Shown piece after piece: positions 33,358 through 41,237 of a stretch of DNA of 64,000 bases. Positions within the stretch are counted from its first letter, which is position 1; every line of letters begins with the position of its first letter. The stretch is taken from contig JAVHYF010000007.1 of the NCBI GenBank assembly GCA_031119205.1, positions 19,164 through 83,163 on the forward strand, read 5' to 3'. A program made the translations under genes and the position numbers. This DNA comes from Moraxellaceae bacterium. Lineage in GTDB: Bacteria; Pseudomonadota; Gammaproteobacteria; Burkholderiales; Rhodocyclaceae. Below the pieces are notes generated by a model. That model did not search any database, was not told where the DNA came from, and was given only the letters and a program-made list of their open reading frames with translations.

Positions 33358-34127
33358 GACCACACCTTCCAGGGCGCCTTGCCCGAAGCCCACAGGTCTT
33401 CGAGCATGTTCTTCTCGCGCAGCGTATCCATCGGCTGCCAGAAGCCTTCGTGCTCGAAGGCCATCAGCTGCTGGCTGCTTGCCAGGCGGACCAAAGGCTC
33501 ACCTTCCCAGCTCGATTGATCGCCGTCGATGAAATCGATGCACTTCGGTGACAGCACAAAGAATCCACCATTTATCAGACCGCCATCGCCACGCGGTTTC
33601 TCGGAAAAGCCGGTGACCTGCTCGCCGTGAAGTTGCAGTGCGCCGTAGCGGCCAGGCGGCGCAACGGCAGTGACGGTGGCCAGTTTGCCGTGTTGCCTGT
33701 GGAACGAGATGGCTTTGGCAATATCCACGTCGGCTACGCCGTCCCCGTAGGTAAAGCAGAAAGCGTCTTCGTCCTTCACGTACTCGGCAACCCGCTTGAG
33801 CCGCCCGCCGGTAAGGGTTTCTTCGCCGGTATCCACCAGGGTGACACGCCAGGGTTCGGCCTTGCGTTGATGGACGACCATCCGGTTGTCCGCCATGTCG
33901 AAAGTGACGTCCGACATGTGCAGGAAGTAGTTGGCGAAGTACTCCTTGATCACGTAACCCTTGTAGCCACAGCAGATCACGAATTCATGTACGCCATGGG
34001 CGGAGTACATTTTCATGATGTGCCAGAGGATGGGCTTGCCACCGATCTCGATCATCGGCTTGGGTTTGAGGTGCGTCTCCTCTGATATACGGGTGCCAAG
34101 TCCGCCGGCGAGAATCACTGCTTTCAC
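33354..34127 (-). CDS. rfbF: Glucose-1-phosphate cytidylyltransferase
   Basis: 257 residues from a GTG start that overlaps the Wzt stop. Nucleotidyltransferase signature AVILAGGLGTRISEETHLKP followed by KPMIEIGGKPILWHIMK, then YGDGVADVD (metal site), TAVAPPGRYGALQL, EKPRGDGGLINGGFFVL and EGFWQPMDTLREKNML: full match to RfbF. It makes CDP-glucose from CTP and glucose-1-phosphate, committing carbon to the CDP branch, and is coupled to rfbG directly downstream. Confidence 0.95.
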   Translation of the reverse strand: MKAVILAGGLGTRISEETHLKPKPMIEIGGKPILWHIMKMYSAHGVHEFVICCGYKGYVIKEYFANYFLHMSDVTFDMADNRMVVHQRKAEPWRVTLVDTGEETLTGGRLKRVAEYVKDEDAFCFTYGDGVADVDIAKAISFHRQHGKLATVTAVAPPGRYGALQLHGEQVTGFSEKPRGDGGLINGGFFVLSPKCIDFIDGDQSSWEGEPLVRLASSQQLMAFEHEGFWQPMDTLREKNMLEDLWASGKAPWKVWS

Positions 34128-35377
34128 GATCTTGCCTCCGTGACAGTCCAGGGCAGCAAGGGGCGGACAGCCCCGGGCATGATGTTTCCGTAACCATGGC
34201 TGCGGCCGACACTGTCGTCCATCGAATCCCTGACGTTGAAGCTCAACGCCCCTTGCTCGAAGAAGTGGACTTCGCTGGCAGAACCAAAAGAACTGATTGC
34301 CAACCCGACGGAGTAGGTGCCTTCGTTGAGCAGGTCTCCCGGCACCATGCAGCAGGCCTCATAGTCGCCGGGAGGGAGGGCGCCTACGGTCTGCGGGCTC
34401 GAAACGAACGCGTAGGTACCGCCAGGCAGGGTGAAGTGGAAGTTCGGGACGTACTGTTTCGTCGAACGGGTCTTGATCCGGAATCCCATGCGAATCTGGA
34501 CTGCCTTGCGGATGTCGATTTCAACTGCCGGGTGATGTTCGTGGTCAAGCACTTCGCCGTACATCAATTCCACGCCAGCGTCGCCGATGTGCCTGCCATG
34601 AGAGCCGAAATCAACCCGGCCTGCGCTGTGCCCGCCACCAAAGTATTCGAGGACCACTTCGGAAGGGGACCCCTGGCGCTTCACTCGGCCTTTCTCCAGC
34701 AGGATGCATTTGTTGCAGAGTGAAGTAACGGATTGCATGCTGTGACTGACGAAGAGCACAGTACGCCCGCCGGAACCGATTTCCTGCATTTTGCCCAGGC
34801 ACTTTTTCTGGAACTCTGCATCGCCGACGGCGAGCACTTCATCCACGATCAGGATGTCCGGGTCGAGGTGAGCTGCCACCGAGAAAGCCAGGCGCATGTA
34901 CATCCCTGACGAGTAATGCTTGACTTGGGTGTCGAGGAAATCTGCCACGCCTGCAAACTCGACGATCTCATCGAACTTGCGGCGGACTTCGGTTCTTGTC
35001 ATACCCAGCACGACGCCGTTGAGGAAGATGTTCTCTCGTCCACTCAGCTCGGGATGGAAGCCCGTGCCGACTTCCAGCAGGCTCGAAACGCGGCCGCGCA
35101 CGCGGATCTGGCCGGTGGTGGGCTCGGACACCCGGCTGAGCAGCTTGAGCAGGGTGGACTTTCCGGCGCCGTTCTTGCCGATGATGCCGACCTTGTCGCC
35201 CTCCGCGATCTCGAATCCCAACTCACGCAGTGCCCAGAATTCCCTTGCTGTCTCCTTTGGCCCCTTCTTCTTGAACAGTCCCATGATCTCGTCGCGCAGC
35301 GTGTCAGGGCGGCGCTTGTGCCCCCCCTTGATCATGTAGCGCTTGCCGAGGTTGTCGACCTGAATGGCGTATGTCAT
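34124..35377 (-). CDS. wzt: Polysaccharide ABC-transporter ATPase with C-terminal carbohydrate-binding domain
   Basis: 417 residues. ATPase domain (1-~245): Walker A GKNGAGKST, signature HYSSGMYMRLAF, Walker B ILIVDEVLAVGD, switch VSHSM, as in TagH/Wzt/KpsT proteins. The C-terminal ~165 residues (VELMYGEVLDHEHHPAVEIDI, MGFRIKTRSTKQYVPNFHF, GDLLNEGTYSVGLAI) match the Wzt immunoglobulin-like domain that in other O-antigens recognises the modified non-reducing end before export. This implies a capped polymer made fully in the cytoplasm. It pairs with the permease gene 4 bases upstream. Confidence 0.93.
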   Translation of the reverse strand: MTYAIQVDNLGKRYMIKGGHKRRPDTLRDEIMGLFKKKGPKETAREFWALRELGFEIAEGDKVGIIGKNGAGKSTLLKLLSRVSEPTTGQIRVRGRVSSLLEVGTGFHPELSGRENIFLNGVVLGMTRTEVRRKFDEIVEFAGVADFLDTQVKHYSSGMYMRLAFSVAAHLDPDILIVDEVLAVGDAEFQKKCLGKMQEIGSGGRTVLFVSHSMQSVTSLCNKCILLEKGRVKRQGSPSEVVLEYFGGGHSAGRVDFGSHGRHIGDAGVELMYGEVLDHEHHPAVEIDIRKAVQIRMGFRIKTRSTKQYVPNFHFTLPGGTYAFVSSPQTVGALPPGDYEACCMVPGDLLNEGTYSVGLAISSFGSASEVHFFEQGALSFNVRDSMDDSVGRSHGYGNIMPGAVRPLLPWTVTEARS

Positions 35378-35381
35378 GAGG

Positions 35382-36209
35382 TTAGAGGATGTCCACGATT
35401 TCCCGCTCTGCTGAACGGAAGTAAGAAACGCCTATTGCAATCAGTACTACAGCCACCGCAAACGAGAATCCCAGGGTCCAGGGTTGGAACGGGTACTTGT
35501 CACCAAACAGCGAGTAACGGAAGCCGTCAATGATTCCGACGATGGGGTTCAGGCCAAACAGGGTGCGCCACTTTTCCGGTACGACCGCCGACGAGAAGCC
35601 GATTGGGGACAGGTAGACACCCATGGTCATCAGGAACGGAAGGATGAACGAAACGTCGCGATACTTTGCGTTCAGTGCTGCCAGCAACAGGCCCAGGCCC
35701 ACGGTCAGCATGATCAGCACAGCAAAAACGACAGGGGCAAGGACGATGTGCCAGCCGAGACCCGTACCGAACCAGAACAACAGCGCGCACAGGAGCAGCG
35801 AGGTGATCGTCAGGTCCACAAGATTGGCCAGTACGCCGCTCATGGGGATCACCAGTCTCGGGAAATACACTTTGGTGATCAGTGCAGAGTTGGTCACCAA
35901 ACTGTTCCCGCATTCGGTAACCGTCCCCGCGAAATAAAGCCAGGGAACCATGCCGGAGAACACAAGTAATGAATATGGGATTTCGCCTGAGGAAAGGCCG
36001 GCAATCTTTCCGAAAACAAGCGTGAACACTACGGTGGTCAGTACTGGCCTGAGCACCGCCCACGCCAACCCCAGAGCGGCTTGCTTGTACTTTACGAGTA
36101 TGTCGCGCAGTGCAAGGAAGAAGAGTAGTTCCCGCGCAGTAGCGAGCTCTTGCCAGTACGCAAGTCCTCGTCTGGACCGGGCAGACAACACCGTCTCCTG
36201 TTTGCTCAT
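35382..36209 (-). CDS. wzm: Polysaccharide ABC-transporter permease
   Basis: 275 residues, ABC-2 type with about six spans: [36 protein letters not shown] at the start (conserved amphipathic helix and first span), [28 protein letters not shown], and [16 protein letters not shown] near the end. It moves undecaprenyl-linked polymer across the inner membrane. ATG 36209 overlaps the gmd stop. Its presence, and absence of Wzx/Wzy, indicates ABC-dependent export. Confidence 0.93.
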   Translation of the reverse strand: MSKQETVLSARSRRGLAYWQELATARELLFFLALRDILVKYKQAALGLAWAVLRPVLTTVVFTLVFGKIAGLSSGEIPYSLLVFSGMVPWLYFAGTVTECGNSLVTNSALITKVYFPRLVIPMSGVLANLVDLTITSLLLCALLFWFGTGLGWHIVLAPVVFAVLIMLTVGLGLLLAALNAKYRDVSFILPFLMTMGVYLSPIGFSSAVVPEKWRTLFGLNPIVGIIDGFRYSLFGDKYPFQPWTLGFSFAVAVVLIAIGVSYFRSAEREIVDIL

Positions 36210-37315
36210 TCGTTGTAATCCATCGCCTTGTGCCCGTGACGCTTGATGAGCTCGTCGCGCTCGGCAGACTTCAGATCTTCCCTAACCATTTCGGCAACCA
36301 GCTCGTCGAACGTAGTGGCAGGCGTCCAGCCCAGCTTGTTCTTGGCCTTCGAGGGGTCGCCCAACAGGGTTTCAACCTCGGTGGGGCGGAAGTAACGCGG
36401 GTCTACTTCAACGATGTGCGTTGCCGGGCGACCGGCGTTTTCCCAGAAGCCCTTTTCATCCACGCCAGAACCTTCCCAGCGGATGTTCATGCCCAGTTCC
36501 TTGCCGGCGGCATTCACGAAATCGCGCACCGAATACTGCACGCCGGTGGCGATGACGAAGTCTTCAGGCTGCTCCTGTTGCAGCATCAGCCATTGCATCT
36601 CCACATAGTCCCGTGCGTGCCCCCAGTCGCGCTTGGCGTCGAGGTTGCCGAGGAACAGGCAGTCCTGCAGGCCCAACTTGATGCGGGCTAAAGCACGGGT
36701 GATCTTGCGGGTGACGAAGGTTTCGCCACGGTTGGGGCTTTCGTGGTTGAAGAGGATGCCGTTGCATGCGTAGATGCCATAGGCCTCGCGGTAGTTGACG
36801 GTGATCCAGTAGGCATACAGCTTGGCCACCGCGTAGGGGCTACGCGGATAAAAAGGGGTCGTCTCCTTTTGCGGAATTTCCTGCACCAGGCCATACAGTT
36901 CGGAAGTCGATGCTTGGTAGAAGCGGGTCTTCTTCTCGAGGCCCAGGATGCGGATGGCTTCCAGGATACGCAGTGCGCCCAGTGCGTCGGAGTTGGCCGT
37001 GTATTCCGGCTCTTCGAAGCTGACCGCGACATGACTTTGTGCAGCCAGGTTGTAGATTTCGTCCGGCTGGGTTTGCTGGATGATCCGCGTCAGGCTGGAG
37101 GAGTCTGTCATGTCTCCATGGTGGAGAATGAAGCGCCGGCCTTTTTCGTGCGGGTCCTGATACAGATGGTCGATCCGGTCTGTATTGAACAGTGAGCTGC
37201 GGCGCTTGATGCCATGGACTTCGTAGCCTTTGTCGAGCAGCAGCTCGGAGAGGTACGCGCCGTCCTGGCCCGTAACGCCAGTGATGAGAGCAACTTTCTT
37301 TTTCTGGTCGGACAT
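36206..37315 (-). CDS. gmd: GDP-mannose 4,6-dehydratase
   Basis: 369 residues, family length. NADP-binding [46 protein letters not shown], active-site [20 protein letters not shown] (Y-x3-K), [17 protein letters not shown], and a C-terminal [21 protein letters not shown]. It makes GDP-4-keto-6-deoxy-D-mannose, the precursor of GDP-L-fucose (fcl next door) and potentially GDP-perosamine or GDP-rhamnose. It follows fcl by 42 bases. Confidence 0.97.
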   Translation of the reverse strand: MSDQKKKVALITGVTGQDGAYLSELLLDKGYEVHGIKRRSSLFNTDRIDHLYQDPHEKGRRFILHHGDMTDSSSLTRIIQQTQPDEIYNLAAQSHVAVSFEEPEYTANSDALGALRILEAIRILGLEKKTRFYQASTSELYGLVQEIPQKETTPFYPRSPYAVAKLYAYWITVNYREAYGIYACNGILFNHESPNRGETFVTRKITRALARIKLGLQDCLFLGNLDAKRDWGHARDYVEMQWLMLQQEQPEDFVIATGVQYSVRDFVNAAGKELGMNIRWEGSGVDEKGFWENAGRPATHIVEVDPRYFRPTEVETLLGDPSKAKNKLGWTPATTFDELVAEMVREDLKSAERDELIKRHGHKAMDYNE

Positions 37316-37357
37316 GATCTGCGCTCCTTGGTATCTGGGAATCTTGTGCTTCGAGGT

Positions 37358-38422
37358 TCAGGCGCGGCCCTGAACATAGTCCTGGTAGACCTGGCGCAAG
37401 CCGGCATCAAGGTCGATACCGGCTTTCCAGCCGAGTCGTTCGAGCCGGGAGCTGTCCATGAGTTTTCGAGGGGTGCCGTCAGGCTTGCTGGTGTCGAACC
37501 GGATCTCGCCCTTGTAGCCCACCACGCTGGCAACGCGATCGGCAGCCTCCCTGATAGTGAGGTCACTGCCGAAGCCCACATTGATATGGCTGAGCATGGG
37601 GTCGGTGTTCGCCTCGTAAGTCGCCTTCTCCAGGTTCATGACGAATATGCTGGCAGCTGCCATGTCATCTACGTGCAGGAACTCGCGGTAGGGCGTACCG
37701 GTGCCCCATAGCGTGACGCCCGCATTCCCCACGATCTGGCGGAGCGCGGGGTCATAGCCAATCATTTCGGAGACATCTGCGGGAATTTCGCCGTAACGCG
37801 CCTGATCGGCTTCGATACCGGCGATGTCACCTGCCTGAGCCAGCTTCGCTAGATGGAGCTTCCGGATCACGGCCGGAAGCACATGGCTGTTGGCCAGGTG
37901 GTAGTTGTCGCCCGGACCGTAAAGGTTGGTCGGCATGACGCTTCGGTAGTCCCGTCCGTACTGGCGGTTGTAGCTTTCGCACAGCTTGATGCCAGCGATC
38001 TTGGCGATTGCGTAAGGTTCGTTGGTGGGCTCCAGCGTTCCGGTGAGCATGGCCTCTTCGCGCATCGGCTGCGGAACGGCCTTCGGATAAATGCAGCTTG
38101 ACCCGAGAAACAACAGCCTTTGCACGCCATGCGTATGCGCGGCATGAACAACGTTCGCCTGGATCATCAGGTTCTGGTAGATGAAATCGGCGGGGTAGGT
38201 GCTGTTGGCGTGAATCCCCCCCACTCTTGCTGCAGCCAGATATACCTGGGTGGGCCTCTCTGCAGCAAAGAATGCGTCGACCGCGGCCTGATTGGCGAGG
38301 TCAAGTTCGGCGTGGGTGCGCGTAAGGATCTGATCGTGGCCTTGCTGCCGTAAGGCACGAACAATTGCCGAGCCCACCATTCCGCGGTGGCCCGCGACAT
38401 AAATCCTGGGAGAGTCACTCAT
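37358..38422 (-). CDS. fcl: GDP-L-fucose synthase
   Basis: 354 residues, about 30 longer than E. coli Fcl because of an insert near residue 200 ([21 protein letters not shown]), as in many environmental homologues. Short-chain dehydrogenase motifs: [27 protein letters not shown], active-site [14 protein letters not shown] (Y-x3-K), and [22 protein letters not shown]. It epimerises C3/C5 and reduces GDP-4-keto-6-deoxymannose to GDP-L-fucose. It is the first gene after the ops-containing leader. Confidence 0.95.
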   Translation of the reverse strand: MSDSPRIYVAGHRGMVGSAIVRALRQQGHDQILTRTHAELDLANQAAVDAFFAAERPTQVYLAAARVGGIHANSTYPADFIYQNLMIQANVVHAAHTHGVQRLLFLGSSCIYPKAVPQPMREEAMLTGTLEPTNEPYAIAKIAGIKLCESYNRQYGRDYRSVMPTNLYGPGDNYHLANSHVLPAVIRKLHLAKLAQAGDIAGIEADQARYGEIPADVSEMIGYDPALRQIVGNAGVTLWGTGTPYREFLHVDDMAAASIFVMNLEKATYEANTDPMLSHINVGFGSDLTIREAADRVASVVGYKGEIRFDTSKPDGTPRKLMDSSRLERLGWKAGIDLDAGLRQVYQDYVQGRA

Positions 38423-38715
38423 CTGCTACAGAGTCCGTGCTGGTTCCGGAGCGATAACGCGTCGTCGTCCGGCGGAATGAAGAGGTACAGAGTCAGGAAA
38501 GCTCGCCGGAGCCGGGCGCCTCGTAGCCACAGGGTGGTTTGAGTTGTGCGGTCCGAGCTGTTTCGGGAAGGCGCTTTTCCCGGCTGCCTGCCACGCTGCC
38601 CTTGTCGGATTGGCCGGGTCGTGGCGGGTCATACGAACCGCGTGCCATCAAGCTTGTCTCCCCTTCAGGGATGCGGCGAATGGTTTCATGGGAGATGCGG
38701 CTCACGGGATTCAGG

Positions 38716-38727
38716 CACGCTACCGCC
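38716..38727 (-). promoter_or_regulatory. ops element (RfaH recruitment site)
   Basis: The minus strand reads GGCGGTAGCGTG at 38727-38716, an exact match to the 11-base core GGCGGTAGCGT known from RfaH-dependent operons. It pauses RNA polymerase and displays the non-template strand to RfaH. It lies 294 bases before the fcl start and about 150 bases after the end of an RfaH-like gene. A full 39-base JUMPStart is not evident. Confidence 0.85.
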
Positions 38728-38783
38728 ATGCCGTATCACGATCAGCAAGCGCGACAAGTGTCAGCAGGGGAGTCCGGCAAACA

Positions 38784-38814
38784 CGAAAAGACCGCGATCA
38801 ATGCTGTCTTTTCG
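38784..38814 (-). terminator. Leader hairpin, possible attenuator upstream of ops
   Basis: CGAAAAGAC (38784-38792) and GTCTTTTCG (38806-38814) form a perfect 9-bp stem with a 13-base loop. On the minus strand it follows the rfaH-like stop by about 60 bases and precedes ops by about 57. Only a short T-rich tail (TGTTTG) follows, so it may be a weak terminator of the rfaH transcript. Confidence 0.4.
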
Positions 38815-38877
38815 ATGAACGGGCCGCATTGTGCCATAACTCTCAACGGCCTCGATGAGGTGGGCTGATCGGGATGG

Positions 38878-39381
38878 TCAGCGTGCCCTGCGCACACTGG
38901 CGGGCGTTGCCTTCACCGTGACCGGTCTGCTCAGGAGTTCGATCAGCACCATGACGCGGTGCTCACCATCGGCCATATGGAAAACACCTTCAATTCCGGC
39001 AAACGGTGCCTCGGTCAACTGAACGCGCTCCCCTGTCTGGAATAACGGTTGCGGTCGGTTGTGGGCCTGGAGCTCCTGCATGCGCAGGGTTGTGATGATC
39101 GTGTCGCTGATGCGAGCGGGTTCCGTGCCGAAACAGACCAGCCGGCTTACGCCACGAGTGGAGCGGATGGGCCCCCAGCTCTTGGCAGAGTCGCCTTGTC
39201 CAAGCCGGATGAACAGATATCTCGGGAACAACGGTTCGTCTGCCACCGCAAGGCCGCCTTGGCGAAGCCTCTCTGTCGAGATTGTTGGCAGATAACACTC
39301 GTACCCCTGCTGCAGAAGATTCTCAAGCGCGCTCTTCTCTTGCCTGGGCTTCGTGTGAACGAGATACCAGTGCATAGTCAC
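38878..39381 (-). CDS. rfaH: RfaH-like specialised NusG paralog, antiterminator
   Basis: 167 residues, RfaH size. N-terminal NGN domain: HWYLVHTKPRQEKSALENLLQQGYECYLP, EPLFPRYLFIRL and IRSTRGVSRLVCFG; C-terminal KOW domain: FQTGERVQLTEAPFAGIEGVF. The order matches RfaH rather than housekeeping NusG, which is longer and normally sits next to rplK. GGAG lies 5 bases before ATG 39381; a second ATG two codons on is possible. It should load at the ops site downstream and carry polymerase through the roughly 22-kb operon. Confidence 0.9.
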   Translation of the reverse strand: MTMHWYLVHTKPRQEKSALENLLQQGYECYLPTISTERLRQGGLAVADEPLFPRYLFIRLGQGDSAKSWGPIRSTRGVSRLVCFGTEPARISDTIITTLRMQELQAHNRPQPLFQTGERVQLTEAPFAGIEGVFHMADGEHRVMVLIELLSRPVTVKATPASVRRAR

Positions 39382-39402
39382 TCCGAAGGCTGATGCCGCG
39401 GC

Positions 39403-39431
39403 ATTTTAGTCCCCGGGAAAGGGGGCGGCAA
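39403..39431 (-). promoter_or_regulatory. Sigma-70-type promoter of the rfaH-like gene
   Basis: Minus-strand TTGCCG (39431-39426) and TAAAAT (39408-39403) are spaced by exactly 17 bases. Transcription would begin near 39396, about 15 bases before the start codon, leaving a short leader with the ribosome site. Confidence 0.6.
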
Positions 39432-39521
39432 TGAACCTGTCCTATTTGACACTTGTCGGAGACGGGCGGCGGGTGATCCCACTCAGCAGAACGTCGTATC
39501 CCGTGAGTGAGCGCGTTGACT

Positions 39522-41237
39522 TCAAACCGCCTCGAAGTGCTCCAGCATCAACTGCAGGCTGGTGACCCCGTTGTACTCGTTGATGGCGAGGCGATAGGCA
39601 GCGCGGATGCGCTGCGGAACGCTGTCTGTGCAGTTGAAGCGCAGGGCGTCGAAGGTGGCCATGCCTTTGCGCAGGCGCAGCTTGAGGTGTCGTTCCTTCA
39701 GCAGGCGCTGGTTCTCTACTTCGAACACGTCCTCGAAGATCGGCGCGCCGAAGCCCTGGCCCCAGATCTCGCCTTCCAGCAGGCGGGCGATTTCCAGTGA
39801 CATGTAGCCGGACTCCAGCGCGCCGTCGGTTTCGATGTGGCGCTGCAGTTCGTGCGGCTCCAGCAACTCGCCGACGGTCTGCTCGAAGATGGCGGCGAAG
39901 CGGGCGAAGTCCTGCTCGCGGATGGTGAGGCCGGCGGCCATGGCGTGGCCGCCGAACTTCACGATGAGATCCGGGTGGCGCTTGGTGATCAGATCCAGCG
40001 CGTCACGCAGATGCAGCGCGGAGATCGAGCGGCCCGAGCCCTTCAGTTCGCCCTGGTCGTTGTGCGGATCGTCGCTGGAGCGGGCGAAGGCGATGGTCGG
40101 ACGATGCGCACGGTCCTTGATGCGGCCAGCGACGATGCCGATGACGCCCTGGTGCCAGTCGGGTTCGAACAGCGCGATGGCATTGCGCTGTTCCAGGCCT
40201 TCCATCTCCAGCGTTGCGAGTGCGACGTCGCGCATCTCTTCCTCGATGCTCCGGCGTTCGCGGTTCAGCTGGTCGAGTTGCTGGGCGATGTTCATGGCGC
40301 GCGCCATGTCATCGGTGATCAGGCACTCGATGCCCAGCGACATGTCGGCCAGCCGGCCGGCGGCATTCAGGCGCGGGCCCAGTGCGAAGCCCATATCGAA
40401 GGTGCTGGCGCGGGCATGGTCACGTGTGGCGGCGGCAAACAGCGCGCGCACGCCCGGCTGCATGCGGCCGGCGCGCATGCGGGCCAGGCCCTGGCGCACC
40501 AGCAGGCGGTTGTTGGCGTCCAGTTTCACCACGTCCGCCACGGTGCCGAGTGCAACGAGATCCAGCAGTTCGGCGAGCTTGGGCTCCGGCAGGCCGCTGG
40601 AGGCGAACCAGCCGCGCGTGCGCAGCTCGGCGCGCAGTGCGAGTGCCACGTAGAACATCACGCCCACGCCGGCGAGTGACTTGCTGGGGAAGGTGCAGGC
40701 GGGCTGGTTCGGATTGACGATGACATCCGCATCCGGAAGCGTGTCACCGGGCAGGTGGTGATCGGTGATCACGGTGGTCATGCCCAGCGCGCGCGCAACC
40801 GCCACGCCTTCCACACTGGCGATGCCGTTGTCCACGGTGATGAGGATTTCGGGCTCCATGCGTGCCGCCAGTTCGACGATGGCGGGCGTCAGGCCGTAGC
40901 CGTACTCGAAGCGGTTCGGCACCAGGTAATGCACCTCGGCACCCATGGCACGTAGCGCACGGATGCCTACCGCGCAGGCGGTGGCGCCGTCGCAGTCGTA
41001 GTCGGCGACGATCAGCATGCGGGCACCCGCCTCGATGCCGTCGGCCAGCACCTCGGCGGCTTCGCGGATTCCGAGCAAGCCATCCGGTGGCAGCATGGCG
41101 GCCATGTCACCAGCAAGCTCTGCCGGGACGCTGACGCCACGCGCGGCGTACAGGCGGGCGAGCAGGGGATGCAGGCCGCTGCCGGCGAGGGTCTTGGCGC
41201 AAGCTTGTGGTACGTCGCGGACGATGAGTCGGGTCAT
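39522..41237 (-). CDS. recJ: Single-stranded-DNA exonuclease RecJ
   Basis: 571 residues from ATG 41237, which overlaps the stop of the upstream gene; the frame is open further but only shadows that gene. DHH-family motifs: LIVADYDCDGATA (DxD), ITVDNGIASVEG, TDHHLPGDTLPDAD (DHH), NPNQPACTFPSKSLAGVGV, and the DHHA1 motif KFGGHAMAAGLTI. It is a 5'-3' ssDNA exonuclease in recombination and mismatch repair. GLRLNAAGR appears as GPRLNAAGRLADM. Confidence 0.97.
   Translation of the reverse strand: MTRLIVRDVPQACAKTLAGSGLHPLLARLYAARGVSVPAELAGDMAAMLPPDGLLGIREAAEVLADGIEAGARMLIVADYDCDGATACAVGIRALRAMGAEVHYLVPNRFEYGYGLTPAIVELAARMEPEILITVDNGIASVEGVAVARALGMTTVITDHHLPGDTLPDADVIVNPNQPACTFPSKSLAGVGVMFYVALALRAELRTRGWFASSGLPEPKLAELLDLVALGTVADVVKLDANNRLLVRQGLARMRAGRMQPGVRALFAAATRDHARASTFDMGFALGPRLNAAGRLADMSLGIECLITDDMARAMNIAQQLDQLNRERRSIEEEMRDVALATLEMEGLEQRNAIALFEPDWHQGVIGIVAGRIKDRAHRPTIAFARSSDDPHNDQGELKGSGRSISALHLRDALDLITKRHPDLIVKFGGHAMAAGLTIREQDFARFAAIFEQTVGELLEPHELQRHIETDGALESGYMSLEIARLLEGEIWGQGFGAPIFEDVFEVENQRLLKERHLKLRLRKGMATFDALRFNCTDSVPQRIRAAYRLAINEYNGVTSLQLMLEHFEAV

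Larger units (their letters stand above)
38423..38877 (-). other. Leader region between the rfaH-like gene and the polysaccharide operon
   Basis: 455 bases with no coding sequence I can support. On the minus strand it contains, in order, a 9-bp hairpin (38814-38784), the ops element (38727-38716) and about 290 bases of untranslated leader before fcl. A 78-codon open frame starting within ops (38729-38493) lacks family features. This is the expected architecture of an RfaH-controlled leader. Confidence 0.65.

Noticed and set aside
38493..38729. 78-codon open frame starting inside the ops element
   Set aside because: No ribosome site or family features; lies in the expected untranslated leader. 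A regulatory leader peptide is conceivable but unsupported.
38716..38770. Full 39-base JUMPStart sequence
   Set aside because: Only the ops core is present; upstream bases do not resemble the remaining JUMPStart consensus.
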